A stretch of DNA of 64,000 bases from Streptomyces caniscabiei (GTDB lineage Bacteria; Actinomycetota; Actinomycetes; Streptomycetales; Streptomycetaceae): NCBI RefSeq assembly GCF_014930365.1, contig NZ_JABXWI010000016.1, positions 186,001-250,000 on the forward strand, in the 5' to 3' direction. The position numbers and the translations under genes are program-made. This document shows, one piece after another, positions 16,277 through 25,257 of the stretch. Within the stretch, counting starts at the first letter, position 1, and each line of letters opens with the position of its first letter. The notes below the pieces were generated by a model. It saw only the letters and a list, made by a program, of their open reading frames with translations, was not told where the DNA came from and did no database searches.

Positions 16277-17521
16277 CTAACCGATGTGGACCACACGGGC
16301 CCAGTCGGGCGGTGAGTCCGGTACGTAGTCGGGGTCGTCCTCGTCCCATGTGGTGTGGTCGTGCTGCCGGGCGAACAGGCCGACCACCGTCCGGCACGGG
16401 GGCCGGGAGTCGGGCCAGGGGGTCTGGCCGTCGGTGAGGACCACGACGACATCGGGCCTCGGGTGGCTGCGGAGCGCCTTGGTGAACCCGGCGCGCAGGT
16501 TCGTACCGCCGCCGCCCAGGAGCGGAATGCCCTCCGCCCGGCACAGCGGGTGGGCGATCCGGGCCGCCGCGTCGCACGGGACGACGGTGACCAGGTCGCG
16601 CCGCCCTCCCACGGCCCGCGAGATCGCGGTGACCTCCAGCAGCGCGCTGCCCAGCTCCGCGTCGCTGACCGACCCCGAGGTGTCGATGATCACGGAGACA
16701 TGGGGCGGGCGGCGCCGCAGGCTCGGCAGCACCGTGCCCGGCACACCGGCGGAGCGCCGCGAGGGCCGGCCGTAGCTGTAGTCCTCGCCGGCGCCCGGCG
16801 CGGAGGCCGCCGACCGGACCGCCGCACCCAGCAGCTCCCGCCACGGCTGCGGCGGATGGAACGCCTCGTCCGCCCAGCGCTGCCAGCCCTCGGACGCGGA
16901 ACCCGGACGGCCCTTGATGCCCTGGGCCACCCGGAACCGCACCGCGTCCCGCTCCTGCTCGCTCAGGGCGTGCGCCCCGTCCGGACCCAGCTCCCACTTC
17001 CGCACCAGACCGTCGGCACCGCTGCCGCAGTCCAGCCACGCCAACTTGCTGGTGCGGGGCCCGAGCCGGAACTCCCACAGGTACTCCTCCATCAGCTGTC
17101 CCGTGGGCAGCTTCAGGGACGAGGGCAGCACGGCCCCCGCGGGCGTGACCAGTCCGTCGCCGAACGCGTCGTCGTTGATCTCGCAGTCGGCGGCGATGTT
17201 CATCCGCAGCCGGTCCCCGGGGCCGGTCAGGTCCCGTTCCCTGGCGACCCGGTCGCTGCGCCCGTGATGGTCCCGCAGGAGATGCGACACCTCGTGCACC
17301 CACACCGAGGCCAGCTCCTCCACGGGAGTACGGTCCACGAAGCTCGGCGAGACATAGCACCGCCAGTACCGGTCCACGCCCATGGTGGGCACCTGCCGGG
17401 ACTCGACGGTGTGCAGCGCGAACAGCGCCGTCGCCAGATACGGCCGGGCCCGCGCCGCCTGGAGCCGGGCGGTGAAGAGCTTGTCGAGGTCGAGGGTGCC
17501 CTCGTGGTCGGCCGTGCTCAT
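16277..17521 (-). CDS. DUF2201-type vWA / putative metallopeptidase protein
   Basis: 414 residues. The N-terminal half has an HEVSHLLRDHHGRSD motif resembling a zinc-metallopeptidase HExxH site (here HEVSH). The C-terminal half is a von Willebrand A-like domain with a MIDAS start DTSGS (VSVIIDTSGSVSDAEL) and LTDGQTPWP. The ATG at 17521 overlaps the stop of the ATPase gene. Such proteins form pairs with MoxR AAA+ ATPases, thought to remodel or activate protein or metal-centre targets. The target is not evident here. Confidence 0.85.
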   Translation of the reverse strand: MSTADHEGTLDLDKLFTARLQAARARPYLATALFALHTVESRQVPTMGVDRYWRCYVSPSFVDRTPVEELASVWVHEVSHLLRDHHGRSDRVARERDLTGPGDRLRMNIAADCEINDDAFGDGLVTPAGAVLPSSLKLPTGQLMEEYLWEFRLGPRTSKLAWLDCGSGADGLVRKWELGPDGAHALSEQERDAVRFRVAQGIKGRPGSASEGWQRWADEAFHPPQPWRELLGAAVRSAASAPGAGEDYSYGRPSRRSAGVPGTVLPSLRRRPPHVSVIIDTSGSVSDAELGSALLEVTAISRAVGGRRDLVTVVPCDAAARIAHPLCRAEGIPLLGGGGTNLRAGFTKALRSHPRPDVVVVLTDGQTPWPDSRPPCRTVVGLFARQHDHTTWDEDDPDYVPDSPPDWARVVHIG

Positions 17522-18771
17522 CGGCGGACCTTCGTCGCCGCCTTCACCCGGGCCGCCGCCTCGTCCGCCCGCCGGGAGAGCAGGACGACCCCGGCGAGGT
17601 TCTCGATCTCCGTCGGGACGTCCCAGTCGTCGCGGCGCAGTGAGGCCAGGGTGGTCGCGGGGACGACCACCAGATCCGGCGCCCCCGTCTCCAGCGCCCG
17701 GACCAGGACCGCCCATGCCGCGTCCCAGCGCGCCCGGTCCGGCCGCGACCGGACCGCCGCCACCACCCCGTCGAGCACCGCCTGGCGCAGATCCCCGCGC
17801 TGGGGCAGTTCCTCCGCCAGGGGGTCGGCGAGCAGCACCTCGGGATCGGGCAGGTCCAGCCGGTCCAGGGCGGCCAGCAGCTCCAGCCCCGGCCCGTCGC
17901 CCACGGTGCCCCTCACCAGGAGGGACAGCACGTCGCGCGAGACACCGGAGGCGGTCGCGAAGGCGATCAGACGCAGCGTCATCTCCCAGCTCCGCGGCGA
18001 CGGCCAGGGCCCGCCGCGCCGGCTCTCGCTGTTCGGCAGCTGATGCACCAGCTTGGGGCGCGCGGCCAGCAGTGTGCACACCGCGCGCCGGGCGAAATCC
18101 ACCGCCTCCGCCAGCCGTTCCGGCGCCAGCCGCGGCAGGGTGGCCCGCGGCCAGGTTCCCCCGAGGCCCCGTACGACGACCTCGTGGTCGTGGGTCCACT
18201 GCAGATGGACGAACCGGTTGGCCAGCGGCGGGCTCAGCTCCCAGCCGTCGGCCGCCGAGGACCTGGGGTTGGCGGCGGCCACGATCCGCACGTCGGGCGG
18301 CAGTTGGAGCGTGCCGATCCGGCGCTCCAGCACCAGCCGCAGCAGCGCGGCCTGGACGGCGGGCGGCGCCGTCGACAGCTCGTCCAGGAACAGCAGCCCC
18401 CGGCCGGCCCGGACCAGGCGCACCGCCCAGTCCGGCGGAGCCATGGGGACGCCCTGCTCGGCGGGATCGTCCCCCACGATCGGCAGGCCCGAGAAGTCGG
18501 ACGGCTCGTGCACGCTGGCGATCACGGTCGTCAGCGGGAGATCCAGGGAGGCCGCGAGCTGTGTCAGCGCGGCGGTCTTGCCGATGCCCGGCTCACCCCA
18601 CAGCAGGACGGGCAGGTCCGCGGCGACGGCCAGGGTCAGCGCCTCCAGCTGGACGTCCGGGCGCGGTTCGGTGGTGGTGGTCCGCAGCAGGCTCAACAGA
18701 TCTGCTGCCACGTCGAGTTGGGAGAGCGGGACAGTGTCGGAGGGCATGGCGAAAGGAGCGTGTGTGGGCAT
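17518..18771 (-). CDS. MoxR-family AAA+ ATPase
   Basis: 417 residues. Walker A WGEPGIGKTA near residue 58, Walker B LLFLDELSTAPPAVQ, sensor 1 AAANPRSSAADGW and an arginine-bearing ANRFVHL segment identify a MoxR-type AAA+ ATPase. Its stop overlaps the ATG of the vWA gene, which is the classical MoxR/vWA pairing. AAAGGAGCG lies before a possible internal start; the ATG at 18771 is kept as the longest candidate, so the first few residues are uncertain. Confidence 0.9.
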   Translation of the reverse strand: MPTHAPFAMPSDTVPLSQLDVAADLLSLLRTTTTEPRPDVQLEALTLAVAADLPVLLWGEPGIGKTAALTQLAASLDLPLTTVIASVHEPSDFSGLPIVGDDPAEQGVPMAPPDWAVRLVRAGRGLLFLDELSTAPPAVQAALLRLVLERRIGTLQLPPDVRIVAAANPRSSAADGWELSPPLANRFVHLQWTHDHEVVVRGLGGTWPRATLPRLAPERLAEAVDFARRAVCTLLAARPKLVHQLPNSESRRGGPWPSPRSWEMTLRLIAFATASGVSRDVLSLLVRGTVGDGPGLELLAALDRLDLPDPEVLLADPLAEELPQRGDLRQAVLDGVVAAVRSRPDRARWDAAWAVLVRALETGAPDLVVVPATTLASLRRDDWDVPTEIENLAGVVLLSRRADEAAARVKAATKVRR

Positions 18772-18826
18772 GTGTGATCACCTTGGGGTGTAGAGGGCTG
18801 AGGTCGGACGCGCGCGAGGTGCGCGG

Positions 18827-20338
18827 TCAGAAGAAGGTCGCCGTCCGGAAACGGCGCTGACGGGAGGGGCGACGGCCGACGTTGGAGCGGACCCGGCCGG
18901 GCAGGGGCTCGGCGAGGCCGGCCCGGTAGAGGCCGTAGGCGATCCGCCGCTGTGCGGCGGACTCCAGCTCGTCCCGCAGGGGGCCGTCGCGCAGGACCGC
19001 CTCGGGGCCGAGGAGCCCTTCGACGACCGCGAGCGCACCGTCCACGTCCCCGTGGTCCAGGCGTTCGCGCACACCGGACAGACAGTCCGGACGGCGATGT
19101 GCCTCGTCGATGGCCCGCAGACAGGGGAGCGGGGTACCGGTCAGCGCGACCAGCAGTTCCTCGCGCCGGAGTTCGGCCGGGTCGTGGTCGAGGGCCACCA
19201 GCACCCCGTCGACCAGACCGATCCGATGACGCTCTCCCCGGCACTCCACGATCCGCGGCTGCCCCGCCCGGTCCGGTGCCTCGGCCGGAGCCGACGGCAC
19301 ATGATCCGGTACGAGCACCGCCGCGACCAGCGGATGCAGCCGCCCTGCGTCGATCACGCCGGCCCGGATCAGCTCCAGGTCCGGCAGCACCCAGGTCGCG
19401 GCGTCGGGCAGCACCGGCAGCGCGCCGAGGGCACCGTCGTCGCCGTGCACGGCCGTGATCCGCGGCGCGGCCGGCCGGGTGCCGTCGTCCGCGTACGGGT
19501 GGACGCCCTCGGCCGGGCCCCGGCCCCTGACGACGTCCGGGCCCAGGTCCAGCAGGAGCCGCCGTCGGGCGCCGCATCGTACGAGGACGGAGCCGGTGGA
19601 CCGCCCTTCGGCACGCAGCACGATCGCCGCTTCCGCCGCCCACCGCTCCACGTCGAGGCCGTGCTCCGCCGCCCACGCCCACAACTCGTCCGAAGCCGCC
19701 GCCGACGGCAGTGGCGGGTGCGGGTGCGGGTGCGAGTACGGGTCCGGGTGCGGCGGTGGTGTGCCGACGGCGGCCGGACGGTCCGCTCCCGCACGGGCCC
19801 GCAGTTCAGGGGCCCTTCGCGCATCCCAGAGATGGCGGTGCAGATCGAACCGGTGGCGACGGCTGGGCCGTGGATGCGGATGGCCACGGGCGTCGGGCCC
19901 GGACCGCGCGCCCTCCCACAGGGCGAGCCCGATTCGCTGACCGGCGTCCGCCCAGGCCGGGGGAGTGCGGGCCACCAGATGCACGGGCCCCGCCCCGGCA
20001 CCGCCCGCCGCCCCGTAGGTGGCCAGGGTGAGGGTCAGGCCCGGGCGCAGCAGCCCGTCGGGGGCGATCCGCGGCATGTGCCACCGCAGCAGGTCGGGCG
20101 CCAAGTGCCGTAGATCCGCCCGGACTCGGGACACCAGCGCCGAGCCGTGACGGCCGGCCAGGGAACGCAGGTCGAAGTCGATGTCGACGGCCGCGGCGGC
20201 ACACGCACCGGCCCAGTCGCCGACGGCACGGCGGGCGGCCGCCGCCTCGATCATGGAGGGTGGCACGGCGAACTCGCGCACGCGCAACCAGAAGGAAAGC
20301 CGGGGATCCCCGTTCGCGACGTCGGTGAGCATCAGCAC
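18827..20338 (-). CDS. unknown protein, third member of the MoxR/vWA unit
   Basis: 503 residues, largely alpha-helical and Ala/Arg/Asp-rich, without signal or membrane segments. A His/Pro-rich low-complexity stretch (PPPHPDPYSHPHPHPP) near residues 200-215 splits it into two halves. I do not recognise a named domain. It is encoded 55 bp before the MoxR ATPase gene on the same strand and is likely cotranscribed; MoxR-vWA pairs often come with a variable third protein that may define the target. Start GTG 20338 (AAGGTGA upstream) or ATG 20332. Confidence 0.7.
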   Translation of the reverse strand: MLMLTDVANGDPRLSFWLRVREFAVPPSMIEAAAARRAVGDWAGACAAAAVDIDFDLRSLAGRHGSALVSRVRADLRHLAPDLLRWHMPRIAPDGLLRPGLTLTLATYGAAGGAGAGPVHLVARTPPAWADAGQRIGLALWEGARSGPDARGHPHPRPSRRHRFDLHRHLWDARRAPELRARAGADRPAAVGTPPPHPDPYSHPHPHPPLPSAAASDELWAWAAEHGLDVERWAAEAAIVLRAEGRSTGSVLVRCGARRRLLLDLGPDVVRGRGPAEGVHPYADDGTRPAAPRITAVHGDDGALGALPVLPDAATWVLPDLELIRAGVIDAGRLHPLVAAVLVPDHVPSAPAEAPDRAGQPRIVECRGERHRIGLVDGVLVALDHDPAELRREELLVALTGTPLPCLRAIDEAHRRPDCLSGVRERLDHGDVDGALAVVEGLLGPEAVLRDGPLRDELESAAQRRIAYGLYRAGLAEPLPGRVRSNVGRRPSRQRRFRTATFF

Positions 20339-20624
20339 TCACCTTGCGCGGACGGGACCCCCATTCTGCTGAGGGAATGAGTAGTCATCGCGGGGATCGT
20401 AACGCCAGCCCGCTCCCGTGCACACCCGTTTTTCGATCGGGTGCGCGATCGGGTGCGCCCGCGCACCCTCCCGACGGTCCCGGACGGGCGCCGTTCGCGC
20501 CTCCCGCGCCCAAGTGGTGCGGGTCCGGGTGGCGGCGTACCGTCGAACAGTGAACGCGGCGGTGGACGCGACCGTCCGCCGCACTCTGCCTCGGTGACAC
20601 ATCACCCTGCCTTTGCGACACGTC

Positions 20625-22181
20625 ATGAGCGAATCGCAGCCGACCTCCCCAGCGCGGACCACCGCCTCGGAATCAGGTGGTGGCGGTAGCGCGATGGCGC
20701 TGTTCGTCATCGCCTCGTGCCAGTTGATGGTGGTGCTGGACATCACCATCGTGAACATCGCGCTGCCGGACATCCAGCGGTCGCTGGACTTCTCCACGAC
20801 GAGCCTGGCGTGGGTGGTCAACGCCTACACACTCACCTTCGGCGGGCTGTTGCTGCTGGGCGGACGAGCCGGCGACATCCTGGGCCGGCGGCGGGTGTTC
20901 ATCTTCGGCGTGCTGCTGTTCGTGCTGGCCTCCCTGCTCGGCGGTCTCGCCCAGAACGAGGCCCAACTCCTCGCCGCCCGCGCCCTCCAGGGCGTCGGCG
21001 GCGCCATCGCGTCCCCGACCTCGCTGGCACTGATCAGCACGACGTTCCGTGAAGGACCCGAACGCAACAGGGCGTTCGGGGTGTTCGCGGCCGTCTCGGC
21101 GGGCGGCGGCGCGATCGGGCTGCTCGCGGGCGGCATCCTCGTGGAGTGGCTGAACTGGCGGTGGGTGCTGTTCGTCAACGTGCCGATCGGACTGCTGATC
21201 GCGCTGGCCACGCCCCGCTGGATCAAGGAGTCCGAACGCCACCCCGGCCACTTCGACATCACCGGCGCCCTGACCTCCACCCTGGGCATGGTGCTTCTGG
21301 TGTACGGCTTCATCCGGGCCGCGCAGGAGGGCTGGCGGGACGGGCTGACCCTGGCGTCGTTCGCCGGCGCCGTCGTGCTGCTCGTGGTGTTCGTGCTGGT
21401 GGAACGGCGGTCCCGGCAGCCGATCACTCCGCTGCACATGTTCGCCGACCGCAACCGCGCCGGCACCTACGGGATCATGCTGTGCCTGGCCGCCGCGATC
21501 TTCGGCATGTTCTTCTTCCTGACGCTCTTCACCCAGAACGTCCTCGACTTCAGCCCGCTCGCCACGGGCTTCGCGTTCCTGCCGGTCAGCGCGGTCATCG
21601 CGGTCGGAGCCGGACTGACCTCACGGTTCCTGCCCGTGTACGGGCCCAAGCCGTTCATGGTGGTGGGCGCGATCCTCGCGGCGGCCGGCCTGGGCTGGCT
21701 GACCCTGACCGACGTGGACTCCACCTACGCCGGCAGTGTGCTCGGCCCGATGCTCGTCTTCAGCCTGGGCATGGGCATGGAGTTCGTGGCGCTGACCCTG
21801 ATGGCGCTCTCCGATGTCACCCCGGCGGAGACCGGCGCCGCCTCCGGGCTCCTCAACGCCACCCAGCAGGTCGGCGGTTCCCTCGGTCTCTCCATCCTTG
21901 TGACGATGTACGGCACGGCCAGCACCAACGAGGCCGAGAAGCAGGTGCCGGACTTCCTCTCGCAGGCGACCCCGGCCGAGCGACTGGAGTTCCGGCGGAC
22001 CGGGCAGTTGCCGAAGCCCTGGTCCGACGAGGTGCTCACCGCGGGTGTCTCGGCAGCCTTCGTGATGGCCGCCATCTTCACCGTGATCGCGGCCCTGATC
22101 GCCGTCCTGGCCATCCAGGTCCGGCCCTCGGACCTGGAGCGGCTCAAGGGCGGGGCGGGCCCCGGCGCGCCACCCGGCTGA
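20625..22181 (+). CDS. DHA2-type (14-helix) MFS drug efflux transporter
   Basis: 518 residues. Hallmarks of the EmrB/QacA group are visible: LDITIVNIALPDIQRSLDFS in helix 1, GGRAGDILGRRRVFIFG between helices 2 and 3, LLAARALQGVGGAIASPTSLALI, and motif C (GVFAAVSAGGGAIGLLAGGILVEWLNWRWVLFVNVPIG). It exports lipophilic compounds with proton antiport. ATG 20625 is used; TTG 20613 would add four residues, and no strong ribosome site is seen for either. The 286 bp before it holds no gene, only a small inverted repeat GGTGA-N4-TCACC at 20593-20606. No adjacent regulator gene is present. Confidence 0.9.
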   Translation: MSESQPTSPARTTASESGGGGSAMALFVIASCQLMVVLDITIVNIALPDIQRSLDFSTTSLAWVVNAYTLTFGGLLLLGGRAGDILGRRRVFIFGVLLFVLASLLGGLAQNEAQLLAARALQGVGGAIASPTSLALISTTFREGPERNRAFGVFAAVSAGGGAIGLLAGGILVEWLNWRWVLFVNVPIGLLIALATPRWIKESERHPGHFDITGALTSTLGMVLLVYGFIRAAQEGWRDGLTLASFAGAVVLLVVFVLVERRSRQPITPLHMFADRNRAGTYGIMLCLAAAIFGMFFFLTLFTQNVLDFSPLATGFAFLPVSAVIAVGAGLTSRFLPVYGPKPFMVVGAILAAAGLGWLTLTDVDSTYAGSVLGPMLVFSLGMGMEFVALTLMALSDVTPAETGAASGLLNATQQVGGSLGLSILVTMYGTASTNEAEKQVPDFLSQATPAERLEFRRTGQLPKPWSDEVLTAGVSAAFVMAAIFTVIAALIAVLAIQVRPSDLERLKGGAGPGAPPG

Positions 22182-22210
22182 GGGCGGCACGCCGACGCAC
22201 TTCATGCTGC

Positions 22211-22233
22211 CTGCACGTCAACTCGACGTGCAG
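22211..22233. terminator. hairpin between convergent genes
   Basis: CTGCACGTC and GACGTGCAG form a 9-bp stem with a five-base loop. The element overlaps the stop codon of the mannanase gene and lies 30 bp past the MFS gene end. Confidence 0.6.
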
Positions 22234-23855
22234 TCAGTCCCGTTGAGCGTGAACGCGGTCGGTGCCGGGTTGGTGGAGCCACGGGTCGCGGTGAAGCCGA
22301 GGGTCACCGAACCCGACGCGGGGATGTTCGCGGTGTAGGTGGCCGCGGCGACGGTCACGTCCGCGCCGGACTGGGCCGCCGTACCGCCCCACAGGTTGGA
22401 GACGCGCTGACCGCCGGCGAAGGACCAGCGGAGGGTCCAGCCGTTGATCGCCGAGGTGCCGGTGTTGCGGAGGACGAGCTCGCCCTGGAAGCCGCCGGAC
22501 CACTCGCCCGTCACCCGGTAGCCGACGGCGCAGGCCGCGGTGGAACCGCCGGAGGGCGTCGTGAGGGTCACCGTTCCCGAGCGCGGCGAGCGGTTGCCGG
22601 CCGCGTCACGGGCGTAGACGGCGAAGGTGTACGACGTCGCGGGAGCCAGGCCCGTGAGCGTGGCGGAGGTGCCCGTCGTGGTCGTCGCGGCGGACTCGGA
22701 CGTGCCGTTGACACGGACCACGTCGTAGCCGGAGACGCCGGTCGCGTCGGTGGCGGCGGCCCAGGTCAGCGTCGCCGACGACGAGGTCACCCCGGAGGCG
22801 GCCGGGGTGCCGGGCGCGGTCGGGGGAGTGGTGTCGCCGCCGGAGGCCGAGTAGATCGCGGCCTCCTTCGACGTGGCGGCGATGCCGTCGGCGCCGTTGA
22901 AGAGGCGCTGCCCCCAGCCGGTCAGCTGGTTCGGGTCGAAGCCCGTGACCATGTCCAGGTACTCGACGCCGCCGCCGTTGCCGCTCCAGGACCAGCCGAG
23001 GTAACCGAGGCCGAGGCGCTGGGCGGCGGCGAGGATGGCGTCCTCGTCGGGGTTGCCGTCGGAGTGGTCGTGCCCGAACTCGCCGATCACGAGCGGGAGT
23101 TTCGCGGCGACGAACCGGTTGAGGTAGTCGCTCACCTCGGCCGCCGTGTCGAAGACGCCGTACATGTGGATGGAGAAGACCGTGTTGGCGTCCGGGTCGG
23201 CGGCGAAGACCGACGCCGCGTTGTCGCGCATCGTGAACGCCCAGTCCTGGCCCCAGTTGGGGGCGTCGACCATGAGGGTGTGACGGAATCCGGCGGCGCG
23301 CAGCTTCTGGATCGCCGCCTTGGTGTCGGCGGTCCAGCCCGCGTAGTTGTTGTTGCCGTACGGCTCGTTGCCGATGTTGACGATGACGTGGTCCTCCTGG
23401 CCGGTGAGCGCGCTCTGCACACCGATCCAGTAGTCGGCGGCCCGCGACAGCGTCACGGCCCCGCTCTGTTCGCCGTAGCCCGTGGTGTCGTGCACCTCCA
23501 GGACACAGATGAGCCGGTTGCGCTTGCACTGGGCCACGACGTTCGCCACGTCGGCGGTGTCGTTCCGGGCCCAGCGGTCACCGCTGGCGAGCACCACGCG
23601 CACCGTGTTGGCACCCTTGGCCTTGATGTGGGCCAGTGCGCCGATCTGGTTCGGGTACCAGGTGTGGGCGTGGTTCACGCCCCGCATCACGAAGTCGTTG
23701 CCGGAGCGCTCCAGCAGGCGGCCGTTCTCGACGCGGAAGCCGGCGGGGGCGGCCTGCGCGGATGGGCCGGACATCATCAACAGGGGCAGGAGCAGCCCGA
23801 GGAGGGCTGCGGCGACCGTGGCCGCACGGCGGACGGTCGGCGTACGGGATCTCAT
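22218..23855 (-). CDS. secreted GH5 beta-mannanase with FN3 and CBM2 domains
   Basis: 545 residues. A Sec signal peptide ends near AQAAPAG. The GH5 catalytic domain (about 40-330) has the acid/base Glu in VNIGNEPYGNNNY and the nucleophile Glu in LVIGEFGHDHSDG, a pattern of GH5 subfamily 8 mannanases. Then come a fibronectin type III module (about 345-435) and a C-terminal cellulose-binding CBM2 (from ACAVGYRVTGEWSGGFQGE). It should cut mannan chains while anchored on plant cell-wall material. The neighbouring SGNH esterase also carries CBM2. An endoglucanase specificity is the main alternative. Confidence 0.9.
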   Translation of the reverse strand: MRSRTPTVRRAATVAAALLGLLLPLLMMSGPSAQAAPAGFRVENGRLLERSGNDFVMRGVNHAHTWYPNQIGALAHIKAKGANTVRVVLASGDRWARNDTADVANVVAQCKRNRLICVLEVHDTTGYGEQSGAVTLSRAADYWIGVQSALTGQEDHVIVNIGNEPYGNNNYAGWTADTKAAIQKLRAAGFRHTLMVDAPNWGQDWAFTMRDNAASVFAADPDANTVFSIHMYGVFDTAAEVSDYLNRFVAAKLPLVIGEFGHDHSDGNPDEDAILAAAQRLGLGYLGWSWSGNGGGVEYLDMVTGFDPNQLTGWGQRLFNGADGIAATSKEAAIYSASGGDTTPPTAPGTPAASGVTSSSATLTWAAATDATGVSGYDVVRVNGTSESAATTTTGTSATLTGLAPATSYTFAVYARDAAGNRSPRSGTVTLTTPSGGSTAACAVGYRVTGEWSGGFQGELVLRNTGTSAINGWTLRWSFAGGQRVSNLWGGTAAQSGADVTVAAATYTANIPASGSVTLGFTATRGSTNPAPTAFTLNGTDCTSS

Positions 23856-23934
23856 CGCGGCTCCAGATGGGGTGGGGGGAGAGCGGTGGGGGGCCGGGCA
23901 TGTCGTGCGCAGGGGCGCCCGACGGGTACGGCCG

Positions 23935-25041
23935 TCACCGAGCGGCGGCGGTCCGCACCGTGCAGGTGACGGTCGCCGACGGCGTCCCGGCCGTCGACGG
24001 TGTCTCGGCGATGAAGCCGAACGTGGCGCGGGCGCCCGGAGCGAGCGTGCCGTTCCAGCCGGCGTCGGAGACGGTGGCCGTCCCGTCGGCCGCCGAGCCC
24101 AGCGTTCCGTTCCAGACCTGGGTCAGCCGGGCCCCGCCGCCCAGTCGGACGGCCGCGGTCCAGCCCGGGACGGCGGACGCGGACGTGTTGGTCACCGTCA
24201 CCTCGCCCTGGTAGCCGCCCTGCCAGACGTTGGTGGCGCGGAAGGCCGCCGCGCACGAACCGTTGCCCGGGTCACCGGGATCGCCCGGGTCTCCCGGCTC
24301 CAGCAGCGCGCTCAGCGCCGGATACCAGCGAGCGGCGATCTTGTCGTCGCCGGCGGCGTTCGGGTGCACCCCGTCATAGGTGTCGGCGGCCGTGTCGAAG
24401 CCCGTCCACTGGTCGACCACGGTCACCGGCGAACGGCTGGTGGTCGTCGCCTGCGCCCAGGCCGGGATCCGCGCGTTGAAGTCGACGGCGCGCTGCGCGC
24501 AGCCCGTGCAACTGCCGGGGTTCAGGGGGATGATCTGCGCGACGAGGATCTTCATGTCGGGGTTGGAGGCCCGCATCTGCCCGACGAGCTTGGTGTAGGC
24601 GGCGAGGATGCGGTCGGGGGAGATGCTGCTCCAGACGTCGTTCGTGGCGAAGTGCATGACAACGATGTCCGGAAGGGTCGCGGCGAGTCGTCCCGGCAGC
24701 AGGTTCTGGTCGGCCACGTTGGTGACGAGTTCACCGCCGTGGCCCTCGTTGTCGCCGTCGTGCGGCTGTCCGCAGCCCTGGGGGCCCAGGGTGCCGACGA
24801 AGTCGATGTCCGTGTAGCCGGCGTTCTGCAAGCGGTTCCACAGAACGGCCCTCCAGCAGCCGGGCGAGCCGGTGATGGAGTCGCCCAGCGGCATGACGCG
24901 CACGGGGTCCGCGGCCGTCTCCCGCGCCGTCGCCGCGGTGGCCGGCGGCGCGAGGGCCGTTGCGAAGGGGAGGAGCAGCGCGGCCAGGAGGAGGCCGAGC
25001 AGCGGAGGGATCCGTGAGGAGGAGTGGCGGGTGCTGCGCAT
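23935..25041 (-). CDS. secreted SGNH-hydrolase esterase with CBM2
   Basis: 368 residues. A signal peptide (LLGLLLAALLLPFATALAPPATA) precedes an SGNH/GDSL domain with the block I Ser in MPLGDSITGSPGCWR, block III-type HFATNDVW and the block V Asp/His in YDGVHPNAAG. A Gly-Asp-Pro repeat linker (EPGDPGDPGDPG) leads to a C-terminal CBM2 (CAAAFRATNVWQGGYQGE). This is the layout of carbohydrate (acetylxylan-type) esterases acting on plant polymers. Start ATG 25041 has GGGAAGGGAAC upstream. A perfect CebR box lies 24 bp upstream of the start. Confidence 0.88.
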   Translation of the reverse strand: MRSTRHSSSRIPPLLGLLLAALLLPFATALAPPATAATARETAADPVRVMPLGDSITGSPGCWRAVLWNRLQNAGYTDIDFVGTLGPQGCGQPHDGDNEGHGGELVTNVADQNLLPGRLAATLPDIVVMHFATNDVWSSISPDRILAAYTKLVGQMRASNPDMKILVAQIIPLNPGSCTGCAQRAVDFNARIPAWAQATTTSRSPVTVVDQWTGFDTAADTYDGVHPNAAGDDKIAARWYPALSALLEPGDPGDPGDPGNGSCAAAFRATNVWQGGYQGEVTVTNTSASAVPGWTAAVRLGGGARLTQVWNGTLGSAADGTATVSDAGWNGTLAPGARATFGFIAETPSTAGTPSATVTCTVRTAAAR

Positions 25042-25064
25042 GGATGTTCCCTTCCCTGGTGAGA

Positions 25065-25078
25065 TGGGAGCGCTCCCA
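25065..25078. promoter_or_regulatory. CebR operator (cellulose-utilisation box)
   Basis: TGGGAGCGCTCCCA is a perfect 14-bp palindrome identical to the known CebR consensus of streptomycetes. It stands just upstream of the SGNH/CBM2 gene, so that gene should be repressed until cello-oligosaccharides are present. Being between divergent genes, it might also touch the subtilase promoter. Confidence 0.9.
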
Positions 25079-25257
25079 GGGGAACATGCCACTCTTGTCA
25101 ATCACGCGTCAAGATGCGTGCGCCGAGCGGCCCGATTCCCTTGCGGTCAAAGGGAGTTGACCCTTCAGGAAGTGATCATCTGTTCGGTACCGTGACTCAC
25201 GTCCCTTCGTTCACAGCGCCATCTCCTTCAACACCCCCCACTTCGAACGGAGTTCGC

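Noticed and set aside
20593..20606. GGTGA-N4-TCACC inverted repeat before the DHA2 transporter as a TetR operator
   Set aside because: Too short, at a position where no promoter could be placed, and with no regulator gene nearby; left only as a remark in the gene entry.
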